45,931 bases of DNA from Actinomadura harenae (GTDB lineage: Bacteria > Actinomycetota > Actinomycetes > Streptosporangiales > Streptosporangiaceae): positions 1-45,931 of the forward strand of contig NZ_RFFG01000065.1 in the NCBI RefSeq assembly GCF_003696215.1, given 5' to 3'. Numbering within the stretch: the stretch's first letter is position 1; each line of letters opens with the position of its first letter. A program made the translations under genes and the position numbers. Below are positions 37,459-45,801 of this stretch, one piece after another. The notes under the pieces are model-generated. The model had not been told where the DNA came from. It saw only the letters and a program-made list of their open reading frames with translations, and searched no databases.

Positions 37459-37695
37459 TCAGCTCGTGAAGAGCGCGTGGAACAGACCGCCGTGGTGGCC
37501 ATGGTGCCCGTGGTGGTAGTCGTGGTGGCCCCCCCAGTGCGGCGGCGGCGCGGCGTGGTAGCCGGCCTCCATGCGGGTGAGGGCCTCCAGCTCGCCGTAG
37601 TCCAGAAAGACGCCGCGGCAGTTGGCGCACTGCTCGATCTGGATGCCATTGCGGTTGTACGTGTGCATGAAGCCGTGACACTTGGGGCAGTGCAT
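37459..37695 (-). CDS. Small TFIIB-type zinc-ribbon protein with His-rich tail
   Basis: A 78-residue protein; ATG 37695 with GGAAGGA upstream. The zinc ribbon is formed by CPKC near the start and CANC about 20 residues later, with GVFLDYGELEAL after it, the usual zf-TFIIB family pattern. Residues 50-70 are almost only His, Gly, Asp and Tyr (a repeated GHH pattern), which could bind Ni, Zn or Cu. Family members are common small bacterial proteins without an established role. Confidence 0.85.
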   Translation of the reverse strand: MHCPKCHGFMHTYNRNGIQIEQCANCRGVFLDYGELEALTRMEAGYHAAPPPHWGGHHDYHHGHHGHHGGLFHALFTS

Positions 37696-37746
37696 CGCCT
37701 ATGTCGTCCTTCCGGTCCAGCCGTCTAACACAATCAACAGGTAAAT

Positions 37747-38577
37747 CTAGGGCAGAGCGGACAGCTCTGCGATTCTGACGCACGCGCCCACCAGCCCGGT
37801 TTCCTCCGGAGCCAGATCGCGCCCCTGCTCGGCCACCAGGCGCAGGGACGTCGCGGCGATCTGCACCACGAGCGCGCGGGACGGCATGTCCAGCACCGTC
37901 CACTCCGAGCCCTCATCAGGGGGAACGGCCACGCCGCCCGCGTCCCGGTACGCGTGCAGGAAGCGCCCCCAGGCGTCCGGGGCCAGGATCCCCGTGGCGT
38001 ACAAGGCGGCCAGACGTGCGAGATCCCACACCGGGTCACCGCGTCCGACGTCCTCGACATCGATGAACCGCCAAGCGCCGTCACCTTCCCCTGCGCGTAC
38101 GAGCTGGCCCAGGTGAAAGTCGCCGTGCAGCAGACGCTCGTCCGTCACATCAGGAACGGGCGCATCCCCGCGCACCCACGCGGGCAGGCTCGCGAACGCC
38201 CGACGCACCGCGTCCGCGGCCTCGCCGTCCTCGAGCCGGGAGACGGCACGGGCCACACGCGCGGGACGTCCGAACGAGGGCGTATCCGCAGGCACCGGGA
38301 CGGCATGCAGGGCCGCCAAAAGACGCCCCGCGTCCTCCCATGGCGGATCGTGCGGATCGACCGGCGTTCCGTAACGCTCGAGCGTGACCGTCCGCCCCTC
38401 CACGGAGAGCGGCGGCCCCAGGGGCGTGTTGAACAGCTCGGGCAGGGACGCGGCGATCTCGACGCGGCGGGCGAACTCGGGCCCGAGGGCCCGTCCGGGA
38501 CGGTGCGCCTTGGCGACCACGTCCCCGGCCCGGACCACGAGCACACCATTCCGGTCATAGATGACTTGCGCGGACAC
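37747..38577 (-). CDS. Aminoglycoside phosphotransferase (APH)-like kinase
   Basis: A 276-residue protein from GTG 38577. The kinase-like fold is shown by Lys in DVVAKAHRPG, the Brenner motif LLHGDFHLGQLV, and the metal-binding FIDVEDVGRGDPVWDLARL. The family covers true aminoglycoside kinases and many small-molecule kinases (homoserine, choline, macrolide). The N-terminal lobe is short and there is no resistance-type signature I recognise, so a drug-resistance role should not be assumed. A GATACT hexamer ends 6 nt before the GTG and overlaps the stop of the upstream dehydrogenase gene, so this gene may have its own promoter and a leaderless start. Confidence 0.85.
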   Translation of the reverse strand: MSAQVIYDRNGVLVVRAGDVVAKAHRPGRALGPEFARRVEIAASLPELFNTPLGPPLSVEGRTVTLERYGTPVDPHDPPWEDAGRLLAALHAVPVPADTPSFGRPARVARAVSRLEDGEAADAVRRAFASLPAWVRGDAPVPDVTDERLLHGDFHLGQLVRAGEGDGAWRFIDVEDVGRGDPVWDLARLAALYATGILAPDAWGRFLHAYRDAGGVAVPPDEGSEWTVLDMPSRALVVQIAATSLRLVAEQGRDLAPEETGLVGACVRIAELSALP

Positions 38578-38587
38578 CAGGCAAGTA

Positions 38588-41404
38588 TCACCTGTTGAAG
38601 ACCTCCATCTCCCACAGTGAGTACCCGTACGCGGTCGCCCGCTTCGTCCCGAGCATCCGGACGTACCGCGCCTGCACGGGCGTGAAGGTCACGTAGTCCG
38701 CGCCGCCGTTCCCGTTCGTGCGCGCGTGGACGGTCGTCCAGGTGCGCCCGTCCTTGGACACCTGGATCTGGAACGCCGTGGCGTACGCCGTCTCCCACCG
38801 CAGGATCACGGACCCGACCTGCCGCACCGATCCCAGGTCCACGCGGAGCCACTGCGGGTCGGACCGCTTGCTCGACCACCGCGTCCTGCGGTCGCCGTCC
38901 ACCGCGCTCCGCGCCGGGTACCAGGACTTCTCGACACTGGACGCCGTCGCCGGACGCCTCAACGCCAGGTTGGCCTTCAGCCGGTACGTCGCGGTCAGCT
39001 TCATGTCCTTCCCGACCGTGACGTTGTGCGCGGACCCGCCCTTGTCGGACCAGCCCGCGAACTCGTACGCGTGCCCTCCGACGATCTGCGTCTTCGTCGG
39101 CGCCGCGACCGACACCACGGAACCCTTGATGACCGTCCCGGTGAGCGGCGCGTTCCCGGTCCGCTGCCCCTGCGTCAGCGGAATGCCCGCGGGGCTGCTC
39201 GCCAGGGTCAGCTTCGCCGTCTTCGGATGCAGCTCCACGCTCCGCGTATCGGACAGCCCCGACGCGTCGGTCGCCGTCAGCCGCAACTCGATCCACGACG
39301 GATACTCGTGGTCGGGCGCGACGAACGACCCGGACGTCCCGCCCTGCGCGGTGATCTCGTGCACATGGCAGGTGCTCGGGCAGTGATGCATGATGATCTG
39401 CCAGGTCAGGGCCTTCCCGCCGAGCGTCCCGTCCTCCGCGTCGGTGGCCGTCCCGGCGAACCGGATCCGGTCGCCGACCTGCCAGGTCAGCCCGGACGCG
39501 GGCGTGGTGATCTTCGCGACCGGCGGCGTCGACCCGGCCGTGATCCGCAGCGTCGCCGTGTCGGACGCCCCGCGCGCGTCGGTCACCCTCAACCCGACGT
39601 TGTACGTGCCCGCCTTCGTGTAGACGAACGACGGTTTCGCATCGTGCGAGTCGCCGAACGTCCCGTCCCCGTCGAGATCCCAGTCGTAGGTGAGCGGCAG
39701 GTCACCGTCCACGTCGGACGAGGCCGACGCGTCGAACCGCACCGTCAGCGGCAGCTTCCCGCTCACCACGTCCGACTTGATCGCGGCGACCGGCGGGTTG
39801 TCGCCGCCCTCGTACACCCACCGGACGACGCGTCCGCCGAGCAGGTCCACACCGAAGAGGTCACCGTCCGGCCCCGCCTCGAGATCGACGATCGTGCCAG
39901 GGGACGCGTCGAACGTCTCAATGCTCTTGGGGTCCGGAAGCCCGTTCGCGCCCGCCCGCATGGCCCACACGCACTTGCGCGCGTAGTCGGCGAAGAACAA
40001 CGCCCCCTTGTACCGCTGCGGGTACACGCTCCCTGTGTAGAACGCCGTCCCGCTGATGGCGGAACTGCCCGTCCCACATGCCTCGTTGGGCACGACCTTC
40101 TCGGAGTGCTTGTACATGTAGTACGGCGCGACCACGGCGGACGCACCACCCGCATAGAGCTTCTGGCATGCGGTGAGCCCGATGGCCTCGTAACCGGCGT
40201 TGTGGCCCGTCCCCTCATAGCAGGGCCAGCCGAAGTTCGCGGCCTTCGTGGCCGTGGCAGTGAACCGGTCGATCTCCTCCCACGTGCTCAGCCCGACGTC
40301 ACCCGCCCACACCTCGTTCGTCCCCGGGCGGATCGTGAACCGGAACGGGTTACGGAACCCGTGCGCGACGATCCGCCGTGCGTTCTCGTCCCCGGCCGCC
40401 GCCGGATTCCCGGGCGCAGGCTTCCCCGTGTCCGGATCGATGCGGATGATGGACCCGTCCAAGGTCGTCGGGTCGTTCGGTGTGTTCAGGTCCTGCGCGC
40501 GCAGGGAACCGCCTTCCGCCGTGGGCGCCGTCAGGTTCTCGCCCGGTTTCCCAGGCGGGTCACCACACGGGTTCTTGGTCTGCCCATAGTCGGCGTACGT
40601 GTAGGACGCGCCATCCCCCGCGCCCGCGTAGAGCATGCCGTCCGACCCGAACTGGAGCGTCCCGACCGAGTGGCTCGGGAACTGCTGGCACCAGTCCTCA
40701 AGCAGCACCGTCTCGGTCACCGGTCCTGTGGCCGCGCGCGGAGCGAGCGCCCCCGCCGACTGGACCGGAGGTGTCAGCACCGAGATCCGGCCGGAGACCA
40801 CACATCCGTCCTTGTTCGCCCCCGGAGGGTCCGGACACTGGTCGTCGCTACCGTTCGCGGACGGCCACCTCGGATTTCCCCCGCCCAACTCGCCGTTGTA
40901 CGTGTACAGCACGTACACGCGCGGATCCGTGGGGAAGTCCGGGTGCAGCGCCAGCCCGAGCAGCCCGCGGTCCCACCCGTTGAACACCTGTTGCCGCAGG
41001 TCCGCGTACACGACCGGGTTCGGGTCGGTGAGCGACTGGAACATCTTCACGATGCCGCTCTTCTCCGCCACGAACACCCGCCCGTCCGGCGCGAACCGCA
41101 CAGCCGTCGGGTTCGTCAGTCCCGACAGGACGGTCTGCTGCCGGAACCCGCTCGGCAGCGCCGCCCGCGCCGTCCCCGCCCCCGGCAACGACGCCCCGGT
41201 CAGCAGCGCCGCCCCCAGCACCACCGCCACCAGCAACGCCACCGGACGCCGTGTCGGCACCCCCGCCCGCCGCCCGGCCGACGCAGCCGAACGCCGCACC
41301 CACCCGGACCCAGCCCGTCCGCCCACGGCCGCATCCCTCCCGTTCCCCGGCGCGGAACCGCATGATCCGCAGCTGTTGCAGGGAACGATGGACGAATTCG
41401 GCAT
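38588..41404 (-). CDS. Secreted PQQ-type sugar dehydrogenase with PKD and F5/8 type C domains
   Basis: A 938-residue secreted protein. The ATG at 41404 has no good ribosome-binding site; GTG 41299, closer to the signal sequence (RRPVALLVAVVLGAALLTGASLPGAGTARAA), is a plausible alternative. The glucose/sorbosone dehydrogenase propeller covers about residues 82-530: LTNPTAVRFAPDGRVFVAEK, RGLLGLALHPDFPTDPRVYV, LQFGSDGMLYAGAGD, VAHGFRNPFRF, EVWAGDVGLSTWEEID. A PKD domain follows (about 540-625, with PLTYDWDLDGDGTFGD), then an Ig-like segment, a repeat domain ending in YEFAGWSD, and a C-terminal discoidin/F5/8C carbohydrate-binding domain (about 813-938). It probably oxidises sugars or polysaccharide ends outside the cell, tethered to a glycan by the C-terminal domain. 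Confidence 0.9.
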   Translation of the reverse strand: MPNSSIVPCNSCGSCGSAPGNGRDAAVGGRAGSGWVRRSAASAGRRAGVPTRRPVALLVAVVLGAALLTGASLPGAGTARAALPSGFRQQTVLSGLTNPTAVRFAPDGRVFVAEKSGIVKMFQSLTDPNPVVYADLRQQVFNGWDRGLLGLALHPDFPTDPRVYVLYTYNGELGGGNPRWPSANGSDDQCPDPPGANKDGCVVSGRISVLTPPVQSAGALAPRAATGPVTETVLLEDWCQQFPSHSVGTLQFGSDGMLYAGAGDGASYTYADYGQTKNPCGDPPGKPGENLTAPTAEGGSLRAQDLNTPNDPTTLDGSIIRIDPDTGKPAPGNPAAAGDENARRIVAHGFRNPFRFTIRPGTNEVWAGDVGLSTWEEIDRFTATATKAANFGWPCYEGTGHNAGYEAIGLTACQKLYAGGASAVVAPYYMYKHSEKVVPNEACGTGSSAISGTAFYTGSVYPQRYKGALFFADYARKCVWAMRAGANGLPDPKSIETFDASPGTIVDLEAGPDGDLFGVDLLGGRVVRWVYEGGDNPPVAAIKSDVVSGKLPLTVRFDASASSDVDGDLPLTYDWDLDGDGTFGDSHDAKPSFVYTKAGTYNVGLRVTDARGASDTATLRITAGSTPPVAKITTPASGLTWQVGDRIRFAGTATDAEDGTLGGKALTWQIIMHHCPSTCHVHEITAQGGTSGSFVAPDHEYPSWIELRLTATDASGLSDTRSVELHPKTAKLTLASSPAGIPLTQGQRTGNAPLTGTVIKGSVVSVAAPTKTQIVGGHAYEFAGWSDKGGSAHNVTVGKDMKLTATYRLKANLALRRPATASSVEKSWYPARSAVDGDRRTRWSSKRSDPQWLRVDLGSVRQVGSVILRWETAYATAFQIQVSKDGRTWTTVHARTNGNGGADYVTFTPVQARYVRMLGTKRATAYGYSLWEMEVFNR

Positions 41405-41498
41405 TCATGGGGAGAGCGGGACCGAACGTGGCCAGAGGGGCAAAACCGTCAACGGCCCCCTCGCCCCCGCGCGACGCTCCCGGCCACCCGCCCGCGGA

Positions 41499-42212
41499 TC
41501 AGCCGCCGGCGTCCATCCCGGGGACGGCGGCACCGAGCCCGACCGCCAGGGTCCTGAGCAGCGGAAGGAAGACCGTCTCCTCGTCCGCGGGCGTGAAGTG
41601 CCCGCCCAGTTCGAGCATCACGTACCCGTGCAGGGCGCTCCAGAGCTGCGCGGACACGTCGGCGGGATCGGCGTCGCCCACCCCCGGCAGCCGCCCGGCC
41701 GACATCGCCCGTCCGGTCGCCTCCACCAGGACTCCGAACGTGCCCGCGCCCTCCGTGAACCGCCCGCTCCGGATCTCCTCGTCGTCCTCGCAGAGCGCGC
41801 CGAGGACGGCGCCCCCGAACATCACCGAGTAGAGATGCGGGTTGGCCAGCGCGTTCGCCCGGTACGCGACGGCCAGCCGCGCCAGGTCGGCGAGCGGGTC
41901 GTCGCTCGGCGGGACCTCCGCCAGCATCGCCGCCAGCCGCTCGAACCCCTCGTCCACGACCGCCCGCACCAGGTCCGGCATCCCGCCGAAGTGCGTGTAC
42001 ACGACCATCGTGGACGCCTCGACCTCGGCCGCCAGCCGGCGGGCCGTCAGCGCCTTCGGCCCCTCCTCGGCCAGCAGCCGCGCCGCCGCCTCCAGCAGCC
42101 GCGCCCGCACCACGGGCGCCGCGCCCGCCCCGGTCCCCGGCGCCGTCCCCGGCGCCGCCCGCGCGGCCTTCGCCGATGCCGATTTCGCCGATGCCGTTGA
42201 CGTCTCGCTCAT
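41499..42212 (-). CDS. TetR-family transcriptional regulator
   Basis: A 237-residue protein. ATG 42212 is chosen because TATAAC ends 6 nt upstream on the minus strand, giving a leaderless transcript. After an Ala/Ser/Lys-rich start of about 30 residues comes the TetR helix-turn-helix (RARLLEAAARLLAEEGPKALTARRLAAEVEASTMVVYTHFGGMPDLVRAVV), followed by a helical ligand-binding domain. Two identical palindromes between it and the carotenoid oxygenase gene, one covering its own start codon, suggest that it represses both. The ligand is unknown. Confidence 0.92.
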   Translation of the reverse strand: MSETSTASAKSASAKAARAAPGTAPGTGAGAAPVVRARLLEAAARLLAEEGPKALTARRLAAEVEASTMVVYTHFGGMPDLVRAVVDEGFERLAAMLAEVPPSDDPLADLARLAVAYRANALANPHLYSVMFGGAVLGALCEDDEEIRSGRFTEGAGTFGVLVEATGRAMSAGRLPGVGDADPADVSAQLWSALHGYVMLELGGHFTPADEETVFLPLLRTLAVGLGAAVPGMDAGG

Positions 42213-42243
42213 AACAGCGTTATATCCCAAATAACAGCGTTAT
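42211..42243. promoter_or_regulatory. Twin palindromic operators of the TetR/carotenoid-oxygenase pair
   Basis: ATAACAGCGTTAT occurs twice, at 42211-42223 and 42231-42243, exactly 20 bp apart (two helical turns). Each is ATAAC-AGC-GTTAT, symmetric in its arms. The left copy overlaps the tetR start codon and -10; the right copy lies 22 bp before the oxygenase ATG. Confidence 0.8.
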
Positions 42244-42265
42244 TTGGCAGTGGAGGGAAGGCCCG

Positions 42266-43744
42266 ATGACGAACGGAATCCTGGACGGCCAGTACGCGCC
42301 CGTGCGCGAGGAGCTGACCGTCACCGAGCTGAAGACCACCGGTGAGATCCCCGCCCACCTCGACGGCCGCTACGCGCGCATCGGCCCCAACCCGTTCACC
42401 GACCCCGACCCGTCCACCTACCACCTGTTCACCGGCGACGGCATGGTCCACGGCGTCCGCCTCCGCGACGGACGCGCCGAGTGGTACCGCAACCGCTGGG
42501 TCCGGCACGCCGACCTGGCCCGCCGCATGGGAGAGCAGCCCCGCCCCGGACGCGCGCACGCGGGCATGGACTACGCCGTCAACACCAACGTCCTCTCCCA
42601 CGCCGGACGAACCTTCGCGCTGGTCGAGGCCGGCTGCCGCCCCTACGAGCTCACCGACGAGTTCGAGACCGTCGGCCCGTGCGACTTCGACGGAACCCTC
42701 CCCGGCGGCTACACCGCCCACCCGCACCGCGACCCCGCCACCGGCGAACTGCACGCCGTCTCGTACTTCTTCGGCTGGGGCGACAAGGTCCGCTACACCG
42801 TCCTCGGCGCGTCCGGACGCGTCCGCAAGGTCGTGGACATCCCCGTCGGCGGCAGCCCGATGATGCACGACTTCTCCCTGACCGAGAACCACGTCGTCCT
42901 GTACGACCTGCCGGTCACCTTCGACCTCCGCCTGGCCACCGCCGGGATGCCGGGCGCCCTCGCCGGCCCCATGACGTCCCTGATGTCCCGCGTCGTCGGC
43001 CGCCGCACCCTGCCCGAACCGGTCGTCGCGGCCGCCATCCGCTCACGCCGCGGAGGCGTCCCCGGCCTTCCGTACTCCTGGAACCCCGACTACCCCGCGC
43101 GCGTCGGCCTGCTCCCGCGCGAAGGCAACGCCACCGACGTCCGCTGGTTCGACATCGACCCGTGCTACGTCTTCCACCCGCTCAACGCCTACGAGGACGG
43201 CGACACGATCGTCCTGGACGTCGTCCGCCACCCGCGCATGTTCGCCACGACCACCGTCCCCGGCGAAGGCGCCCCCAGCCTCGACCGCTGGACCCTCGAC
43301 AAGACCACGGGCCGCGTCGGCACCGACCGCCTGGACGACCGTCCCCAGGAGTTCCCCCGCCACGACGAACGCCTCGTAGGACGCCCCTACCGCTACGGCT
43401 ATGGCGTGGGCCTCGACATGGCCGGATCCGACTTCGGCGAAGGAGACCGCATCGACCTCGCCGTCTTCGAACCGGACGCCGTCCTCAAGCACGACCTCCT
43501 GAACCGCAAGACCGAGGTCCACCACCTCGGCCAGGGCCGGATCGCGAGCGAGTTCTCCTTCGTCCCGTCCTCGGACGCCTCCGACGAGGACGACGGCGTC
43601 CTCATGGGCTACGTCCTCGACACCGCCACCGACCGCAGCGACCTCGTCTTCCTGGACGCCGCGACCCTGGAGCAGACCGGCGCCGTCCACCTCCCGTCCC
43701 GCGTCCCCAGCGGCTTCCACGGCAACTGGATGCCCACCCCCTGA
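42266..43744 (+). CDS. Carotenoid oxygenase (retinal pigment epithelium / carotenoid cleavage dioxygenase family)
   Basis: A 492-residue soluble enzyme; ATG 42266 with GGAGGGAAGG upstream. Family motifs are GRYARIGPNPFTDPD, FTGDGMVHGVRLRDGRAEWYRNRWV, and the four iron-binding histidines in AHPHRDPATGE, MMHDFSLTENH, VFHPLNAYEDG and the C-terminal GFHGNW. These non-haem iron enzymes cleave double bonds of carotenoids, stilbenes or related compounds with O2. No carotenoid biosynthesis genes are nearby, so the substrate may be exogenous. Control by the divergent TetR regulator is very likely given the twin operators. Confidence 0.94.
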   Translation: MTNGILDGQYAPVREELTVTELKTTGEIPAHLDGRYARIGPNPFTDPDPSTYHLFTGDGMVHGVRLRDGRAEWYRNRWVRHADLARRMGEQPRPGRAHAGMDYAVNTNVLSHAGRTFALVEAGCRPYELTDEFETVGPCDFDGTLPGGYTAHPHRDPATGELHAVSYFFGWGDKVRYTVLGASGRVRKVVDIPVGGSPMMHDFSLTENHVVLYDLPVTFDLRLATAGMPGALAGPMTSLMSRVVGRRTLPEPVVAAAIRSRRGGVPGLPYSWNPDYPARVGLLPREGNATDVRWFDIDPCYVFHPLNAYEDGDTIVLDVVRHPRMFATTTVPGEGAPSLDRWTLDKTTGRVGTDRLDDRPQEFPRHDERLVGRPYRYGYGVGLDMAGSDFGEGDRIDLAVFEPDAVLKHDLLNRKTEVHHLGQGRIASEFSFVPSSDASDEDDGVLMGYVLDTATDRSDLVFLDAATLEQTGAVHLPSRVPSGFHGNWMPTP

Positions 43745-44007
43745 CGGAAGGCCGCCGTCCTCACGAGACCACCGCCCACGCCACGACCACCGCCCGAACG
43801 AGCAGCCCCCGGCCCGCCCGCCGCAGCACGCCGCGCCGGGGGAGGCGCATGACAGCCACCGGCCCCATGAGGTCGGACGGTCCGTCAGACACCCCGCGCC
43901 GGGCCGCCCGCCATAGCAAGATCATTTGCGGTTCACCCGCAGGTCGACGGGCGCGGACCATGATCATTTCGACGCCGGCGCGGGCCGGTGTCAGGAATGG
44001 AGTGATC

Positions 44008-44406
44008 GTGAAGCGCATCGCCGTCCTCTCTCTGGCCGCCGCGGCCGCCACCACGGGCCTCGGCGCCCTCGCCGCCGCCCCGGCCTCGGCCGCCTCCGCG
44101 TCCGCCATCTGCGGATCCGGATACTCCGTGGTCGATTCCCAATCCCTGAACGGCTCGACCGTCTACCTGTCGTACAGCTCGAGCTCGGGCAAGAACTGCG
44201 TCGTCACCATCAAGACCCGGGACGTCGGATCCTCCACGCGCACCGGCGCCTACCTGAACGTCCAGGGCAGCGCCCCGATCTACGAGAGCGACAACTACAC
44301 GACCTACGCCGGCCCGGTCTACGCCAACGCCGCCGGCAAGTGCGTCATCTGGGGAGGCGGCACGAACTACCAGTACTGGTACAGCGACTGGTCGCACTGC
44401 GGCTGA
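44008..44406 (+). CDS. Secreted spore-associated protein A (SapA)-like
   Basis: A 132-residue secreted protein. GTG 44008 is preceded by GGAG at 5 nt. A classic signal peptide (KRIAVLSLAAAAATTGLGALAAAPASA) leads to a mature domain of about 100 residues with four Cys (CGSGYSVVDSQ, KNCVVTIKT, GKCVIWGGG, WSHCG), probably two disulfides, and many Tyr/Ser/Thr. The pattern fits the SapA family found on Streptomyces spores. The ending WGGGTNYQYWYSDWSHCG is characteristic. Its biological role is unclear even in the family. The 263-bp gap before it (43745-44007) shows no gene I can support. Confidence 0.8.
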   Translation: MKRIAVLSLAAAAATTGLGALAAAPASAASASAICGSGYSVVDSQSLNGSTVYLSYSSSSGKNCVVTIKTRDVGSSTRTGAYLNVQGSAPIYESDNYTTYAGPVYANAAGKCVIWGGGTNYQYWYSDWSHCG

Positions 44407-44440
44407 TCCCGCTGACCCCGGACCATCCAGGGGAAAACCC

Positions 44441-44475
44441 AAGGCCCCGAGGCGGAACCACCCCCTCGGGGCCTT
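44441..44475 (+). terminator. Hairpin after the SapA-like gene
   Basis: The perfect 12-bp arms AAGGCCCCGAGG (44441-44452) and CCTCGGGGCCTT (44464-44475) with an 11-base loop lie about 35 bp after the stop. Confidence 0.75.
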
Positions 44476-44525
44476 CGGGCATGCCCGCACCTTCACGATT
44501 TGGGTCTTCTCGTGCGCCCGCACTT

Positions 44526-44544
44526 GTACTACAACAGGTAGTAC
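44526..44544. promoter_or_regulatory. Palindromic operator upstream of the FAD monooxygenase
   Basis: The perfect 7-bp arms GTACTAC (44526-44532) and GTAGTAC (44538-44544) surround AACAG, ending 23 bp before the GTG start. This is in the range bound by TetR- or GntR-type repressors. No regulator gene lies beside it; one could follow just beyond the right edge. Confidence 0.6.
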
Positions 44545-44567
44545 TACCCAACGTCGGAGGTGCAACG

Positions 44568-45776
44568 GTGCACGCTCTTGTCATCGGGGCCGGGCTCGCC
44601 GGTCTCGCGACCGCGCGCGGACTCCTCGCCGCGGGCCACGAGGTCACCGTCCTGGAGCAGGCCCCCGCCCTCCGCACGCGCGGCGGCGCCGTCACCGTGT
44701 GGCCGTTCGGCAACGCCGTCCTGTCCGTCCTGGGCGTCCACCCCGAAACCGCCGGACAGCCCATCGCCGAGGTCGACCTCCGCACACCCACAGGCAGGAC
44801 GGTCCTGCACTGCGACCTCGCCGGAATCACCCACGAGGCCGGCGCACCCGCCGTCGTCATCCCGCGCCGAGCCCTCCTGCGCCAGCTCGCGTCTGGCATC
44901 CCGATCGAATACAACGCGAGCTTCGCCGGCCTCTCCCACACACCCCAGGGGGTCACGGCCACCACCACGGACGGCACCCGCCACACCGCCGACCTCCTCA
45001 TCGGCGCCGACGGCGTCCACTCTCGCGTGCGCGCGCACCTGGTCGACGCCACCCCCGCGCGCCCGACCGGCATGGCGACCTGGCAGGGCCTCGTCCCCGC
45101 CCCCTTCACCCTCGGGACGCGCTCGACGATGATGCTCGACCGCACCCGCGAGTGCGGCTACATGAGCGCGGGCGACGGCCAGCTCGCCTTCTTCTTCGAC
45201 GTCCCCTGGACGCCCGGCGAAACCGTCCCGGCCCACCCGCTCGCCGAACTCCGCCGGCACTACGAAGGCTTCGCCGCCCCCATCCCGGACCTCTTCGACG
45301 CCCTGACGGACGCCGACCTGGAACTCTTCCCCCACACTCGCCACCACGTCGCGCGCGCATGGGGGAGAGGCCCCTGCACTCTCGTCGGGGACGCCGCACA
45401 CGGCATGCCGCCCGTCATGGCCCACGGCCTGAACCAGGGCCTGGAGGACGTCGCCGTCCTGATGACCGAGCTGGCGACAGTGACCGGACGGACCGACCCG
45501 AGCCGAGCCCTGCGCACCTACGAGCGAACCCGACGCCGCCGAGCCGTCCTTGCCGGAACCCTGGCCTCCAACGCCATCCACCTCACCGGACCGACCGCCC
45601 TCGGCCACAGCCTCCCCATGCTCAACCTGACGTCCCTGGCCCCGGCGAACACCGGAAGTACCGTCCTCGGAGCCCTGCTCCGCAGCCTCAGCCACCGCCG
45701 TCACGACGAGCTGAGCGCCCTGGCCGTCGCCCGTCCTCCGGCGGCCCTTCATGTCGTCCGCGCGTCCGCGACTTGA
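44568..45776 (+). CDS. FAD-dependent monooxygenase (aromatic hydroxylase family)
   Basis: A 402-residue enzyme; GTG 44568 with GGAGG 7 nt upstream. The FAD-binding Rossmann motif is GAGLAGLATARGLLAAGHEVTVLEQ, the DG motif is LLIGADGVHSRVRAHL, and the second FAD motif is CTLVGDAAHGMPPVMAHGLNQGLEDV. This is the class A flavoprotein hydroxylase family (PHBH, TetX and relatives), which hydroxylates aromatic or polyketide substrates with NAD(P)H and O2. The substrate is unknown. The palindrome before it suggests ligand-controlled expression. Confidence 0.9.
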   Translation: MHALVIGAGLAGLATARGLLAAGHEVTVLEQAPALRTRGGAVTVWPFGNAVLSVLGVHPETAGQPIAEVDLRTPTGRTVLHCDLAGITHEAGAPAVVIPRRALLRQLASGIPIEYNASFAGLSHTPQGVTATTTDGTRHTADLLIGADGVHSRVRAHLVDATPARPTGMATWQGLVPAPFTLGTRSTMMLDRTRECGYMSAGDGQLAFFFDVPWTPGETVPAHPLAELRRHYEGFAAPIPDLFDALTDADLELFPHTRHHVARAWGRGPCTLVGDAAHGMPPVMAHGLNQGLEDVAVLMTELATVTGRTDPSRALRTYERTRRRRAVLAGTLASNAIHLTGPTALGHSLPMLNLTSLAPANTGSTVLGALLRSLSHRRHDELSALAVARPPAALHVVRASAT

Positions 45777-45801
45777 CGCCCACGGAACGAGTGGGTAACG
45801 T
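45773..45801 (+). promoter_or_regulatory. Promoter at the right edge with a dyad in its spacer
   Basis: TTGACG (45773-45778) and TAACGT (45796-45801) are spaced exactly 17 bp. The spacer begins with CCCAC and ends with GTGGG, an inverted repeat that could be an operator. The -35 overlaps the stop of the monooxygenase gene. An open frame from ATG 45876 to the edge (18 codons, MRIRFVVPACPDG) may be the gene it drives, but that is too short to support. Confidence 0.55.

Noticed and set aside
37747..38577. Antibiotic-resistance gene call for the APH-like kinase
   Set aside because: Only general APH-fold motifs are visible; the superfamily includes many unrelated small-molecule kinases.
43761..44108. 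Minus-strand frame of 115 codons between the carotenoid oxygenase and the SapA-like gene
   Set aside because: It overlaps the SapA-like signal peptide antisense, has no ribosome-binding site or recognisable domain, and an Ala/Arg-biased composition.
42266..45776. Carotenoid or polyketide biosynthetic gene cluster
   Set aside because: Only isolated tailoring-type enzymes with separate promoters and terminators are present; there is no synthase, prenyltransferase or desaturase.
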